Translations under genes and position numbers: made by a program
Notes under the pieces: generated by a model
Databases searched by the model: none
What the model was told of the DNA's origin: nothing
Seen by the model: the letters and a program-made list of their open reading frames with translations, nothing else
In this document: positions 23,243 to 34,889 of the stretch, one piece after another
How the letters are laid out: each line of letters starts with the position of its first letter
Numbering within the stretch: position 1 is the stretch's first letter
Source of the DNA: Halictus rubicundus
Taxonomy: Eukaryota; Arthropoda; Insecta; Hymenoptera; Halictidae
DNA: 64,000 nt
Direction: 5' to 3'
Assembly (NCBI RefSeq): GCF_050948215.1
Contig: NC_135153.1
Location: forward strand, 13,482,058 to 13,546,057

Positions 23243-23806
23243 TTGCACAATTTTTAATTACCGAGCATTGGTCTGCAATTCCTAGTCGAAATTTGTTCGC
23301 GGGAAAGTGACCAAAAATTTATTCTCCGAGACCGTTTGATTAGCTCGGGATGGTTCTATGAAAAACATTTTTGATTAAATATTATGTAGGCTATTAATAT
23401 AAAGGGTGAACAGGAATTGACGTAGCAATTGACATTATATTACTTTGTCTTAAGTCTTGCACAATGTTTAATTACCTAGCATTGATCTGCAATTCCTAGT
23501 CGAAATTTGTTCGCGGGAAAGTGATCAAAAATTTATTCTCCGAGATCATTTTATTAGCTCGGGATGGTTCTATGAAAGACATTTTTGATCAAATATTATG
23601 TAGGCTATTAATGTAAAGGTTGAACAGGAATTGACGTAGCAATTGACATTATATTAATTTGTCTTAAGTCTTGCACAATTTTTAATTACCGAGCATTGAT
23701 CTGTAATTCCTAGTTGAAATTTCATTGCGGGAAAGTGATCAAAAATTTATTCTCCGAGACCATTTTATTAGCTCGGGATGGTTCTATGAAAAACATTTTT
23801 GATTAA
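23243..23806. repeat. 214-bp tandem repeat, about 2.6 copies
   Basis: The word TTGCACAA followed by AATTACC(G/T)AGCATT recurs at 23243, 23457 and 23671, an exact 214-bp period twice. Each copy contains GGAAAGTGA(C/T)CAAAAATTTA and TAGCTCGGGATGGTTCTATG. The third copy stops after ACATTTTTGATTAA. Copies differ by few substitutions, so the array is fairly recent. Confidence 0.95.
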
Positions 23807-24482
23807 TTAATTCATTTAATTTTGACTTGAGCCAAGTATTCCATTCGAGATTGTGCAAGTGAAGGAAAGAATATTGTTTTTATAAACAATAAATCTGTTT
23901 GTCATAAGATTTACTTCCGGACATTTGAGTCTATCTTATGCAGTTCCGTTTGTCATTGATTGATTTATCGTGCAATTTGGTTCGAACTATTTTACTCGGG
24001 CCATATTAATTGAAATTATTCAGATGGAGGATCGGCGAGGGAGATTTTGATTAAAATATTGAACGAAATTGATTGCATACTGTTTTTATCAACGTAGACG
24101 AATTTGTTTATTGTAGATTTTATTTGGGGACATTTTCGATCGTCGCGTTTAGGTTTAGGTCCTGGCGACAGAGTAGATTCGTTTATACTTGCGCATCCGG
24201 TTTGCTGGCGAGTTCTGCTTCAGTAAATAGTGTTTCAACTGATTGTCGTCCCTGAGGAGAGGACGCTATAATCAGTCTTGGATTTCTAGGTCGGTAAGGC
24301 AGTCGACTTGGCCCATGAAAGTCCGTAAGGTGTTCGGTCTATTCTTGTGTCTCCTCTTTGTCAGAGGTTTTAAGGTTGGCTAGCATGCATTCTCCAATCC
24401 GGTAAATGCATGGCAAACCGTTCTACCATGCAGCTTTAATTTTTTAAACAGCACCACTTCGCTCGTTTCGTCAGACATTTTT
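23807..24482. other. Unique sequence, no gene seen
   Basis: No feature recognised. Confidence 0.5.
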
Positions 24483-24680
24483 GCAACAGTATTTATTTCG
24501 ATATGCTCGCAACGGTTATTTCAACATGTTCGTATTTATCGTAATATTTTCGTATTTATTTTAAAACGTTCGTATTTATTTGAACACGTCCGTATTTAAT
24601 ATGATCGTAACGGTATTTATTTTAATATTGTCGTAACAGTATGTATTTTAATATTATCGGAACAGTATTTATTTTCATAC
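24483..24680. repeat. 20-bp array grading into a 26-bp array
   Basis: CGTATTTAT... units of exactly 20 bp start at 24531, 24551, 24571 and 24591. They are followed by related 26-bp units starting at 24611 and 24637 (GTATTTATTTTAATATTGTC type), with decayed units on both sides. Confidence 0.9.
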
Positions 24681-25246
24681 ATTTATGATATTCATTTGAA
24701 CGCGAAGAAACAGAGACACGAAATTCGAGGATACAATATGGCCGAGCAGATTAGCTTCGAACGCACAGATAACAAACTTTATCACGGTTTAGAGATGACC
24801 CAGATCAGCCTTATATCTAGCTGTCGGATACGCTCAGCAGCACGACAATTAATTATCAACTGACATTCTCGAATCAATAGCCACGGCTACGCGTGCTAAT
24901 TAATTAATGTTTTCAAATAAAGCGCACGCGAATGCGTAATCCGATCGATCCACGGCTAATCAACAATTTCCTCCGCGTGGATGGGAAGCACCGACCGTGC
25001 TGGCAGATTAATTATGTCTTACGACTGTCGAATTAAGTCTCCACTGCTGTGCCAAAAAAAAATTTTATGTAAAAAAATTGAACATAATATCACAAAGGAC
25101 GTTCCGCAAAGACTTCCTTGTTAACTTAAAATATTTTTAAGACTTTTTTTAAATTGCAACCTCCCAAGTAAATTGTTATTAAACGCGTTAGACTGCTGTG
25201 TGTAACTTGTACATTTAAGATTTCATAGTAAATCTTATTTCGGTGA
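24681..25246. other. Unique AT-rich sequence, no gene seen
   Basis: Nothing recognisable. Confidence 0.5.
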
Positions 25247-25375
25247 AATAATTTTTATGCAAAATAAAGATTTACTGCATCGATTGCAGGAAACGGGAGT
25301 TAAGTAAATTTCCTTTTCAATAGAAATCAGTGCAACAATATCGCAGTTTAAAAATAATTTGCTGTTATGCGTACG
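25247..25375 (+). mobile_element. GCGGATTTTTATGCA-family element, decayed copy
   Basis: It contains ATTTTTATGCAAAATAAAGA, then CTGCATCGATTGCAGGAAAC (compare TTGCATCGGTCGCGGGGATT at 13850), a CAATAGAAATCAG landmark, and a possible right end TTATGCGTACGG. The left GCGG is lost. Confidence 0.35.
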
Positions 25376-26319
25376 GAAAGAATGAATAAATTCTGGACGA
25401 AAAGTAATGTTCGAAGGCAGCGTGTGAAAATAATAGGGAACTGAAAATGAAATGGTTGGAAGCGTTGGATATTTTAATTATTTATGCCGGGCATGAATTT
25501 CGCGCTGGGACACTGGTTAGGTGAAAAGCTGGTGTAAACAAAGAATAACCAGCGAGTGCGGTGGGAACACGAGATAATAAAGTTTCGGGAACAAGAAACG
25601 TTGTTGTCGGACACGCGTGTTACTGAATACGAGCTGGCTGACGTGGCCGTCCATTACTTACCGTTTCTACTTGTTGTGGGCATTAACGCGGAGCGATGGA
25701 ATTTACAAAGTCGCTTCTCTCCGTTCGAAAACGACCAGCACGAGAACTTTTATTCTCGCAGCACTTCGATTTATCTGTTCGCGGATACGCTGTTGATACA
25801 CGTCGTCCACCCTTATTGCGAACGATAAAAGAAGAAAAGCACTCTCGCGCACGAACGACGACTTTATTTAATTATTTACTTAACGTACCCCGCCGAATGA
25901 GAATTCCCACTTAATCCGTATTGCGGCAAATTAGTCCACGAAATCGCGAATCTGCATGAACGTAACAAATTCATCGGAGGAGTTAAAGCCGGTTTCGTAA
26001 TGAAACTTTCGGGCCACGATCTACTGGGTGACCGGGAAGTACGCAGAGAAATTGACGCGGATACTGTGCAATAGTGTAAATATTATTTGCTAATTATTTG
26101 TATGTTTACTTGGTGGTAATATCGCTAACGATTAATATACTACCTGGAAATGTACTTCAACGCTGATAATAAATAAACAATTTTGTATATTCGTAGAATT
26201 TCTGAGCTTTTAACGTGGAAAATAGATGTGCAATAAAAAGTACTACTCTTGCAAACTTTTGATGCTTTTTTTTAAATATAACCTCGTGGCAATAATTTTG
26301 TGATCGACTGTGTGTTATA
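25376..26319. other. Unique sequence, no gene seen
   Basis: A 90-codon plus frame (25556-25828) has no recognisable family. Confidence 0.5.
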
Positions 26320-26497
26320 ATCTGCATTTTATTTACGCAAAATAACAATTTCCTTCGGCAATTACGTGTCACAGGAACAGTATAAAAATTTCTTTCTACT
26401 GTTAACAATTCCAATGAATTGAAAATGACATATTCTTAAATTGTTTTAATGTTTTCCATTACATCCACTCATGTTTGTCATCAATGCGGAGTATTTG
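26320..26497 (+). mobile_element. GCGGATTTTTATGCA-family element
   Basis: Left part TTTATTTACGCAAAATAACA, landmark AATTGAAAATGACATATTCT (same order as GACTGAAAATAAGACATATT at 60718), right part GTTTGTCATCAATGCGGAG. The ends are more decayed than in the 46.6- and 60.6-kb copies, but the spacing (about 178 bp) fits. Confidence 0.5.
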
Positions 26498-26716
26498 TAA
26501 TAATGGCCTTGCAATTTTTGCAATGTTTAAAAAGTGATACGAGCTATGTTTTAACACTCGGAATAATATCCAATCCACTCGAATTGACACAACCCGTACA
26601 CCAATCCCTCGTTTGTTAACTAATTCCACTTAAAAAAAATATTGTATATAAAGGTGCGAAGTGCGGCCATCGGGTTCTCCGGAAGGTCCTGCGTACTTCG
26701 ACGTCAAATTTTCCGA

Positions 26717-26767
26717 GAGAGCGAGAGAGAGGAAGCGAAGGAGAGAACAAGAGAGAGAGGGCAAGAT

Positions 26768-26802
<35 letters not shown>
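26717..26802. repeat. (GA)n microsatellite with interruptions
   Basis: Interrupted GA units from 26717, then an uninterrupted tract at 26772-26802. Confidence 0.9.
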
Positions 26803-26805
<3 letters not shown>

Positions 26806-27470
26806 CTCGCGTAACTCTTAACATCAATTAACCCCGTAACAAACGCGAACAGAAGAGAAAAGCAGGTTTTACGACTAGTGGCTTTCCGTGTGAATGCATC
26901 CTAACACGTTCGGGGGTGCAGAGGGGAACGAAAGGGGGGAGAAGGGGGCCGCAAGAGGGGGGCAAAAGGGGGGAGAGACAAAACAAGTGAACGAGCTTTA
27001 GACGTGGCAACGACCGGATACGCTCGCTCGACCATTCTGTGTCCTCTTTCATCTTGCTTTGTTGCTGTCTCGCTTCGATGCTCGTCTTACTATATCTCCC
27101 CCTCTCGCCCCTCTCTCTCTCTATCTCTCTCTCTCTGTCGTCTTTCAACCTCCCCGCGTCCCTTGCCTCTCATACACTTAGGTATGCACAAACGAGGAGA
27201 GAAACTGAGACAGAGAACGAGAGGAAGAGGGGCGAGAAACCGAGAGCATGAAAAAGCCGAGGCAGTTATTATTTAGGGTTGTCATTGACGCAGACGATAA
27301 ATTGACGGAACTAATGGGCTCTGAAGAGGGGAGGGAATTTGTAGACCTCGGTTACGTCTCTTTGTAGATACCTGTCGCAAGCTGATAAAACGCTACGCTC
27401 GATATATTTACTTGATCTACAACCTCCGCCCACGCCACCGATCGATGCTATAGTTTCTGCCAATATCTTG
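26803..27470. other. Purine/pyrimidine-biased sequence, no gene
   Basis: The G-rich stretch at 26910-26980 and the CT-rich stretch at 27090-27140 generate open frames. No gene is supported. Confidence 0.6.
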
Positions 27471-27714
27471 ACATATATCGGCCAGGAGATGCTATTCTTT
27501 GATCCACGCCGAACGTAGAAAAGGACAGCGGAGCTCTAAAGACCTCGATCGCCCAGGAATATAAGCATACATGTATACACGATTTATGTCCAAAATACGG
27601 GTCTAGCCGGGGACATATATCGGCCAGGAGTGGCCTTGGTCTCCGAGGAGTGTAAACATAATACAGGTGAGACAGTGGGGATAGTTCTGGGACTTTTACC
27701 GGCTACGCATTTGG
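27471..27714 (+). mobile_element. Tc1/mariner-like MITE family, copy 5 (truncated)
   Basis: It starts abruptly inside the family core (GACATATATCGGCCAGGAGA), so the left terminus is missing. It then follows the family order (TACGGGTCTAGCCGGGGACA, GGGACTTTTACCGGCTACGC) and breaks off after ATTTGGGA. Immediately afterwards the sequence switches to the GCGGAT family. Confidence 0.8.
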
Positions 27715-27905
27715 GAAAATAAAAACTGTCTGAACTAATTGCAAGATACAGGTACTGTACAGACATTAATCTCTATTCTAAACAATTTTAATAGGTTGAA
27801 AATTATATAATCAGTGGACCGGGGATTTTTGTGCAAAGTAAAAATTGTGTGAACTAATTACAACATACAAGGACTATATGGACATTCGTTCAATAAAAAG
27901 GGCTG
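27715..27905 (+). mobile_element. GCGGATTTTTATGCA-family element, tandem partial copies
   Basis: Two partial copies lie 119 bp apart. AAAATAAAAACTGTCTGAAC at 27717 and AAAGTAAAAATTGTGTGAAC at 27835 both continue into TAATT(G/A)CAA(G/C)ATACA. Between them lies the AATAGGTTGAAAATTATATA landmark. The second copy keeps its left end, GGACCGGGGATTTTTGTGCA. The first lost its left end at the junction with the truncated MITE. Confidence 0.55.
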
Positions 27906-28230
27906 CGAATAAATTCCTACGCCAATAGAATTTTCACTTTCGTTGAACAATTGACATCCCCCGCAGCGTTCGTCGAGGCGCACGTGAAAAACAAATTTAA
28001 TTACATTTACAGTCTATCGCGAAAACCGAACAACTCTATTTAAAACAAGTTGCATCTCGGAGAACAGTTCTCTATTTTCCAATACAAATAAAAGCGTCCA
28101 TTTTCGGAAAGCGCTCGTCGCAAATAGGGTAAACCGTGCTGGTAGTAAAACACTGCCGGGAATCACAATCGAAATTAATTTAAACAAGAGTTAGTTGTCC
28201 CTCTGGGGGTTAGTTATGGCGGTGGCGTGC

Positions 28231-28298
28231 AAAGAGAAAGAGGGAGAGAGAGAGAGAGAGAGAGAGAAAGAGACAGAGGAAGACAGAGAGAAGAGAGG
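28231..28298. repeat. (GA)n microsatellite, interrupted
   Basis: A GA-rich tract whose longest uninterrupted part is about 24 bp. Confidence 0.85.
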
Positions 28299-28716
28299 TA
28301 TTACTTAAAGGTAGCTGGTACGGTGTGTTTCAACACCCTGCGGAGAATCCCATTTGCAGCGAGCTTTTGCACGTGAAATTTTTGCCATCGAGAGTGGAGT
28401 TAGGTTGTTCCTCGACTCACATCGATTTTATGCAAAGTTATTTGCTTGGCCTGTTTCTCGAAGAGGGCGAGGGGGAGGGGCGAGGAGGGGACCCGCCTCG
28501 AAACGTTGAACGTTAACGTGGAACCGTAACGAGGAAAGAACAAAGAGTAACATGGGGCAAAAACAACGGAAACTTGGAAAAAGATATTAAACGAGGGCTT
28601 CGTGTACTGTTTGCGAAAATGATTAATTTCTCCCCGAAGCCCCTTCGAATCGCCGTAGAAATTGTTTCGGAGCAGTGTGGTCGAGACCGTGATTACTTTT
28701 ACTTTTTCGCGTTTCG

Positions 28717-28717
<1 letters not shown>

Positions 28718-28784
<67 letters not shown>

Positions 28785-28786
28785 TG
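28718..28786. repeat. (CT)n microsatellite
   Basis: About 33 CT units with one TTT interruption near the start. The 182-codon frame running through it is an artefact. Confidence 0.95.
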
Positions 28787-29380
28787 TCCTCCCCTTTCTC
28801 TCCGTTCTATTTTATACATATATATGTATTCTTTTTTGTACTCTTTCCCATCAGCTTTTCATTTTTCGTGTCGGTCGAACAGCTCTTTAAATTCATCACT
28901 CATTCATTCCAATTTTATTCGATGGGAACGAATATAGTGCTCGGCAGCTGGCACGACTCCAATTCGCTCTTCTCTATCAGTCGCGGAATAAATATCGGGA
29001 AGAATCTCGCGGACGCGGAATTAATTCCCGTAAAAACAAACGCCACGCCCCCCCTTCCCATTCGCCCCGCCCCTTTTAGTCCCGTTAGTATTGTTCCCCG
29101 TTCACGGCTCGGAGACAGTTGAACGCGTTTTGGGAACCTTGGCACAGTTATAATTAGCGCCGATTATTTCCCTCGCTTTTGATTTTGACCTAACGCAAGC
29201 AGGAGCCGCTCGACAGTTGACACTGGGAACGCGAACTGCGAAATTTCTGCACTCTGAAATTCGCAATTTTGAAGCTGGAAATTTTCCTCTCTTTGCCTCG
29301 GGTCAGTTCTCGATTTTGTTATCAAATTCTGTGCCTCGGTTTATTTATACTTTGGTAGAATTCGTGGAGAATGTTCTCGT
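28787..29380. other. Unique sequence, no gene seen
   Basis: No coding or RNA feature recognised. Confidence 0.5.
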
Positions 29381-29790
29381 AGGTTTATGAGTCCGTTCTG
29401 TAGTGGAAGGAAGGCTCCGCCCACTTGTGCTCGCACCTGCGCACTGGAGACAGCATACGTTTGACGTGATTCTATCCCCATTTATTAAAAAATAGTCTTC
29501 TGTTAGAGCAAAGCACAAGGAAATAATTAATAATGTTCGTCTTACATTTTTTCAAGATTATTTTGAATTTAGACTAATTTATTCGGAATTTTCTTTCGAC
29601 CAAAGGTTGCGATATAAACATTAATAATTTTGTCCAGTTTGCCTCAAATTAATGTTCAGTTTTACACCAAAATCTTGAAGTTTGTTTTATGAAAATTCTT
29701 CGGGAACGTTTCTATAGGTTTGTGAGGGCGTGTCAAGTTGGAGGGGAGGCCCCGCCCACTTGCGCTCACGCCTGCGCGCAACAGTCCTCG
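29381..29790. repeat. Direct repeat pair around CCGCCCACTTG
   Basis: AGGTTTATGAG...GGCTCCGCCCACTTGTGCTC at 29381 recurs 335 bp later as AGGTTTGTGAG...GGCCCCGCCCACTTGCGCTC at 29716. Each similar block is about 75-85 bp and contains the CACTTG E-box word. The intervening sequence is AT-rich. Confidence 0.75.
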
Positions 29791-31060
29791 GGTTCTAGCG
29801 GGAAAGATACAATTTCGCAGAATCAATAAGCTAAGTTCCATTTTTAGTACTTGGTGTTAAGTAGAAGGGATTCTACATATAGACACGAAATATTCGATTT
29901 TGAGGGGTAGTCAATGGCGGTCGACAAGCGGTCCCCGCAAGTTCGATAACGACGTAACTAATTAATAACTGTAATAACCGATCGAAACACCGTGTTCCAT
30001 TTTACTTTCCAATCTATGCAAGGATCGGGGTGGAGCCAACACGTGGAACGGTGTGACCTTTCGGTTTCCGGGCTGTGCAGCGGGTTCTCCGGTGCCGGGT
30101 TAGCCGATACCTGGAGTTAGGTAAGCAATTTAACAGAATGATTGTCTTGAATCTAAATTACACTTTAATGTAATGCATTTCTGGCTTAATTGAGGACAGC
30201 GGGGCAACGTATAAGCACTCTGCCGTCCAGAACGTATACGACTGAATAAACAATAACCCGGGCCGGGCCCGTGCTCTCTAACGAACCTCAATTAACGTCA
30301 AAACGATAGTTTTTCTTTTCTCATTTTTCTTGGTAAAAGGGTACGAACGAGGGGAGGGGAAGGGGGAGAGGAGAGAAGGTGGCGATCGATTTTAATGTAC
30401 AATTAAAATTCATACGTACGCGCACGAGCCACCGGGTAAATTTATGATAAGGTCGCATAATTCCAGAGAGCGTACAGTCGCATAATAAAGTTCGGAACAG
30501 CTAGCATTGTTGCTCTCGCTGGCGAATAATTCCGTTCGACGAGAACAAACTTCGCGAGAAAAAAATTCGGTTGGAACAAGTATAGCCAACCGCGGCACGA
30601 TCGCAACGGCAATTTTCGAGCGGCAATTCACGCCGCCATTACGATCGCGTAATTTTTGTTGATCCAGCGGCGCTCGCTAATTATTCGCTTTAGCGAATTT
30701 ACCCGGGTGAAAACGATTCTCGCAGTGCCCCCTGTTATCCTCTTTCCCGTCGCGCGACGGCTGGCTTGTTTTTAATATTCTTAATTAACGCTTTAATTGT
30801 ATAGATCGCCAAGAGACCTGGTCATTTTTGCGAATTTTAATTATACCCGGGTTCACGGGCATTGTTGGCGAACGGGTGCACTCTGCACTCATCACGATTC
30901 ATTCAATGCGATCCTGATTTCACGGCGACTTAGACACGCCAGATAAATGTTTGCCTGTAAAGACTAATTTTAATTGCACGGGCAAATGATTATTAGCATC
31001 TTGCCGTGCCCTGGCGAGCTGGGCGATATTGTTCTTTTTTGTTTTACGTCCAAAGTAATG
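29791..31060. other. Unique sequence, no gene seen
   Basis: No feature recognised. Confidence 0.5.
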
Positions 31061-31368
31061 GGGCAAAATCTGTAGGGTAAAATCGGCAGGATAAAATCGA
31101 TAGAACAAAATTAATAGGGTAAAATCGGTAGGATAAAATCGGTAGTATAAAATCGGTAGGATAAAATCGGTAGGATAAAATCGGTACAATAAAATCGGTA
31201 GGATAAAATCGGCAGAATAAAATCGGTAGAATAAAATTGGTAGGGTAAAATCGGTACAATAAAATTAGTAGAATGAAACCGACAGGGTAAAATCGGTAGG
31301 ATAAAATTAGTAGAATAAAATCGATACAATAAAATCGGTAGAATAAAATCGATGGGATAAAATCGGTA
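31061..31368. repeat. 14-bp minisatellite, 22 copies, no indels
   Basis: The unit is GGATAAAATCGGTA. Twenty-two consecutive units occupy exactly 308 bp with substitutions but no insertion or deletion. All three minus-strand frames stay open, because the unit lacks stops on that strand. They read a 14-residue Tyr-Arg-Phe-Tyr-Pro-Thr-Asp-Phe type pattern, a by-product of the repeat. Confidence 0.97.
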
Positions 31369-33219
31369 GACTAATGGTAATGGTACTTCATTCGTCCGTT
31401 CGCGTGACTGCAAGAAAAGGCTGGCCATGTTTGCGGATCGAAAACCACAAGAGCAGATTGGAGATTTTTAAACACACGCCTCGTGCAGCAGACCGGATTC
31501 CTTGTCGAGGACGTTTTGTGTAAATTGGCGACGTTCGAGTTTCAGGTACAAATATTTAAATGAAACACGTGTTCAAATTCACGGCGCACATACAAAACAG
31601 ATGTCCCGTGTCGTCCCCCCAACCCCTCTTCCGTTCCGTTTGACCCCCTTCCCCGCAGCCCGGGGACCCCGAATGCATTATGCACCGTATAGTTATGGTG
31701 ACGAGCATTCATCCTCTGTCGCATGGGGTTTTCAAGCAATTCAGCCGGCCGAGAGTTTCAACCGCGTCCTGTCACCGTTCGAACGAAAAAACACCGGCCG
31801 ATATGGTCATTAACTTTTCCTGAATAAGGGTAAACAGCCCTCCGAGGGTGCAAAAACATACTTGTCGGTATGATTTTTTTGTCTATCATGCAATTCGATC
31901 GAATGATTAACCACTCGGAGCACAACATCGGGCTCGTGATAAACATTTCGAACACAGTCGAATAAATAAATAAATAAATTTCTTTTAAACCGAAATAAAA
32001 TTCCCTTTTATTGCTGTAACTGAAATCATAGATGGCCCAGGACAAGTTCTGATCGTTGCAGTCGTATAAATAAATCGTACAGCAACGGGTCCAATTACCT
32101 TTTGCACATCGTATTCAGGTATTCCATTAATTTTTTAACCGGCCGACTAATCTATTTACGAACCTCCAGGTGTAAAAGCGCGTAACCGAATATTTTTGCG
32201 TGGAATTCCCCGGCCCGATCAGAAAAAACAACGCGTTTCGGATTTTCGTAGGTGGCAAAAATATCGAGTTCCGCCCTCCTCCCGGTGAGTGTCGGGGAGG
32301 GGGGATAAAGCGTGTCTCTAGGACAACAGATAAAAAAAAAAAGCAACGAGACCGTGGATGAAAATTCCATTTCAAATGGAGGTAAACATTGCACAGAGGT
32401 TACCGGTTGTGTGTTTTTAATTTTCTCCTTGACGATCGAAAAACTGTGGAGACGTGTGTTTTTTAAATAAACGTACGAAAATTATGAACTCTCTGAAATC
32501 ACCGTCCCCCACCCCTGTGCCACTATTTCTGTCAGAACGCTTTTGCAAAACGTTAATTATGTTCTCGAGACTTACCGCAAATTTCTTTTTAGAACGTCTT
32601 TTTAGGTTGTGAAAACACGGAAATAATTCCGCGCGATCCAATGGACGGGTCGCGCGCGCGCGAGCATTTAAATGTGAAACGGTCATTTATAATTACGATG
32701 TCCGGGGGATTAAAGTGAACGCAAGGATCGCCGGTATTAATCGGCGCAATTTCTATCTTCAAGCCGAATAATAACAACATTTCAGTCGCGGAGATTTGCT
32801 TTACGAGCCCAACGCTGCCGCGCGCAGAGGGGCTGCCGCAGAGATTATTGATCTGGTCGGTCGTTTAATGTCACTCGCAAAGTTATTTCGTCGAAAACAC
32901 ACACACTGAGAGAGAGAGACCACCGACACGGGGTCTCCGATATTCAATACGCGCGATTTCTTTTAATTCCTCGCGGTAACAATGAGCGCTCGCGAAACGC
33001 GAAATGTTAGGCGACCTGCACGCCGGTAATGAAAAACGCGGCTGTATTTGCAATTGTCGATCCACGTTTCATATTAACGCGAAACACAGGCGTTGCCAGA
33101 AGGTTCAAACGTGAGTCATTTCCCATTCAAAATTTCAATTATTCCTTTGCACTATTTATTTTGCGGTTATTAGAAATACTTCGTCGTTCAAAATTGCATA
33201 GATAAAACAAGTTTTGTTG
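31369..33219. other. Unique sequence, no gene seen
   Basis: A short (AAAT)n tract occurs near 31962-31979 and an A10 run near 32332. Frames up to 103 codons have no recognisable identity. Confidence 0.5.
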
Positions 33220-33398
33220 TGCGTCTGAATTCTCGATATATGTCAACAACACGGGTCTTGCCAGTGTCAGTGTTATGTTTACACTCCTCGGTGTCAGAGG
33301 CCTCGCGGCCCCTCACGGGGTATACCCCGCGGTAGTGGGGATATTTCCGCGACGTTTATCATCCAGGCCTCGACGACATATATAGAGAAATCACTGTA
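33220..33398 (+). mobile_element. Tc1/mariner-like MITE family, copy 6 (GAATTC subtype)
   Basis: Left end decayed (TCTGAATTCTCGATATATGT); right end TATAGAGAAATCACTGTA. The 179-bp interior has AACACGGGTCTTGCCAG, CCCTCACGGGGTATACCCCG and ATTTCCGCGACGTTTATCAT. It forms a subtype with the copy at 44087, which shares the TGAATTCTCG end and CGACGTTTATC in place of GGGACTTTTATC. Confidence 0.8.
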
Positions 33399-33476
33399 AG
33401 TTTTCTCCGAAGGCTATATGTCTGCTACTACAAAATAGAATTTTCTATTTATATATTATTTGCAGATGTATCAAAC

Positions 33477-33692
33477 TATTACAAGGGACCTAATTACTGT
33501 GGGGTTTCTGTACCTAATTACGCTTATTTTTACAGCGTAATGAATATTAAAAAAGAGATATATATTAACTGATTTGCACGAAGAAAATTTCATATCTCTT
33601 TCTTAATATTCATTATCCTTTAAAAATAAGTATAATTGAAATATGCACAATAACTGGTAACCCCCACAGTAATCGGGACCCCAACCCTAGTC
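33477..33692. mobile_element. Palindromic MITE, GGGACCCAATTACTGTG type, copy 1
   Basis: Left arm AAGGGACCTAATTACTGTGG; right arm CCACAGTAATCGGGACCCCA then ACCCTAG. Inner arm segments (CGCTTATTTTTACAGCGTAA and TTTAAAAATAAGTATAATTG) are also complementary, giving arms of about 60-80 bp. The copy at 62475 shares arms and layout. There is no coding content; the superfamily is not determined. Confidence 0.8.
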
Positions 33693-34889
33693 TACTGCGA
33701 GCTACCAATAACGCTATAGCACCGCATCGCATATTTCTCTTTAATCTCCTGGAACTCCGTCATAATGTTTTTATTAGAAAACATCCAGCACGCCGGATTA
33801 TTTTAAGAACCCGAACAGACGCATCAAACCTCTCCAAACATGAAGCATCTACCGCGAGCTCCCAGGAGCACTGTAACAAGAACCGCTCCTCCCTGTATTT
33901 ATTAAATGAAAGATACAAAACCGAATGGAACTGCCGTACGCGTCAAGCCGCGGAAAAACGTCGGGAAAACTGAAGAACGCGATGAGAAAGGGGAAAGTAA
34001 TACCGCGAGTGGTGATATTTCGGGTCCCGCGCCGTCCCCGCAAGAAACTGTGAATGGAGGCGCGCCAAATGAGAGCGGAGCCCATCGTGGCTTTTAATTA
34101 GAAGCTTAAGAACGTGTGTTAAGAAGGTGTGCGGCTTCCTTGGTAAGTTTCTGCGAGAGCGTGTCTCGTGCTCAGCAGCTCTCAAACCGCGGAATAGAAG
34201 AACCGGGTCCAACCGAAAGGAGAGGAGAGAACGCGTATCAAGATCGATCGGCAGAAAGTCCCCTAAACGGGTGAAACATTGTTCGCGTGGGAATGGAAAT
34301 CGTCTGACAGTCACGTTTGCGTTGGAACAGAAACGTAAAACTCGAAGGTGGTTTCAACGATGGAGAGAAGAGGAGAGAGAGAGAGAGAGAGAGACAGGGA
34401 GAAAGAGAGGAAGAGAGTACTCGTCATAGTAGCTGATAGGTTTCTCAGCTAGATGCATACGGAGGCAACGGTATATGTATAGCAAACGCTGCACGACATT
34501 AAAAGCTACCAGCTACTATCACTTGTACGCTGCCACTGGACCTGCATGCAGAAACAGTCGCTGCCAAGCTACGTTCCGTGCTCGCGTGAGCCGTTTCGAC
34601 CGGCCGCGATTATTTATATTGGACATTTAGCGTAATTGCTATGTGAAACGTGTAAAACTTTCGTATTATGCTAAGCCCGCGACAAACTTCTTTCGCATGC
34701 GGAAGGCCGTTCCCTTTTAACGCAACTTCTTTTTTCACATAGCCGCGTATTGCTACAGTGTATTTTATTTGGTAATTGGCTGGACGTGCTGTTGGAATTT
34801 CTCTGTTCTTTTTTCCTCTCTTGGTCTCTGCGTGTTGATGGTTGATAACGTTGTGTTTTTTATCGCGGATATTTAATTGTGTAATGTAT
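33693..34889. other. Unique sequence, no gene seen
   Basis: Opposite-strand frames of 123 and 100 codons at 33943-34429 have no domain. A GA tract lies at 34372-34394. AGTAGCTG (34429) and CAGCTACT (34510) could form a short 80-bp-loop hairpin, too weak to call a small RNA. Confidence 0.5.

Noticed and set aside
22801..23310. 169-codon plus frame as a candidate exon
   Set aside because: It overlaps an equally long minus-strand frame, has no recognisable domain, and its 3' end enters the 214-bp tandem repeat.
23530..23560. Resemblance to the bantam microRNA (GAGATCATTTT)
   Set aside because: The match ends after 11 bases, lies in the 214-bp tandem repeat, and the neighbourhood does not form a precursor hairpin.
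28574..29122. 182-codon plus-strand frame
   Set aside because: The centre is a (CT)n microsatellite encoding Ser-Leu repeats, and the flanks show no family resemblance.
31044..31428. Tyr/Phe/Pro-rich repeat protein on the minus strand
   Set aside because: All three frames of the 14-bp array are open and overlap, so no single one is coding.
34427..34520. AGTAGCTG...CAGCTACT as a small-RNA hairpin
   Set aside because: The stem is about 10 bp with an 80-nt loop; the rest of the arms do not pair.
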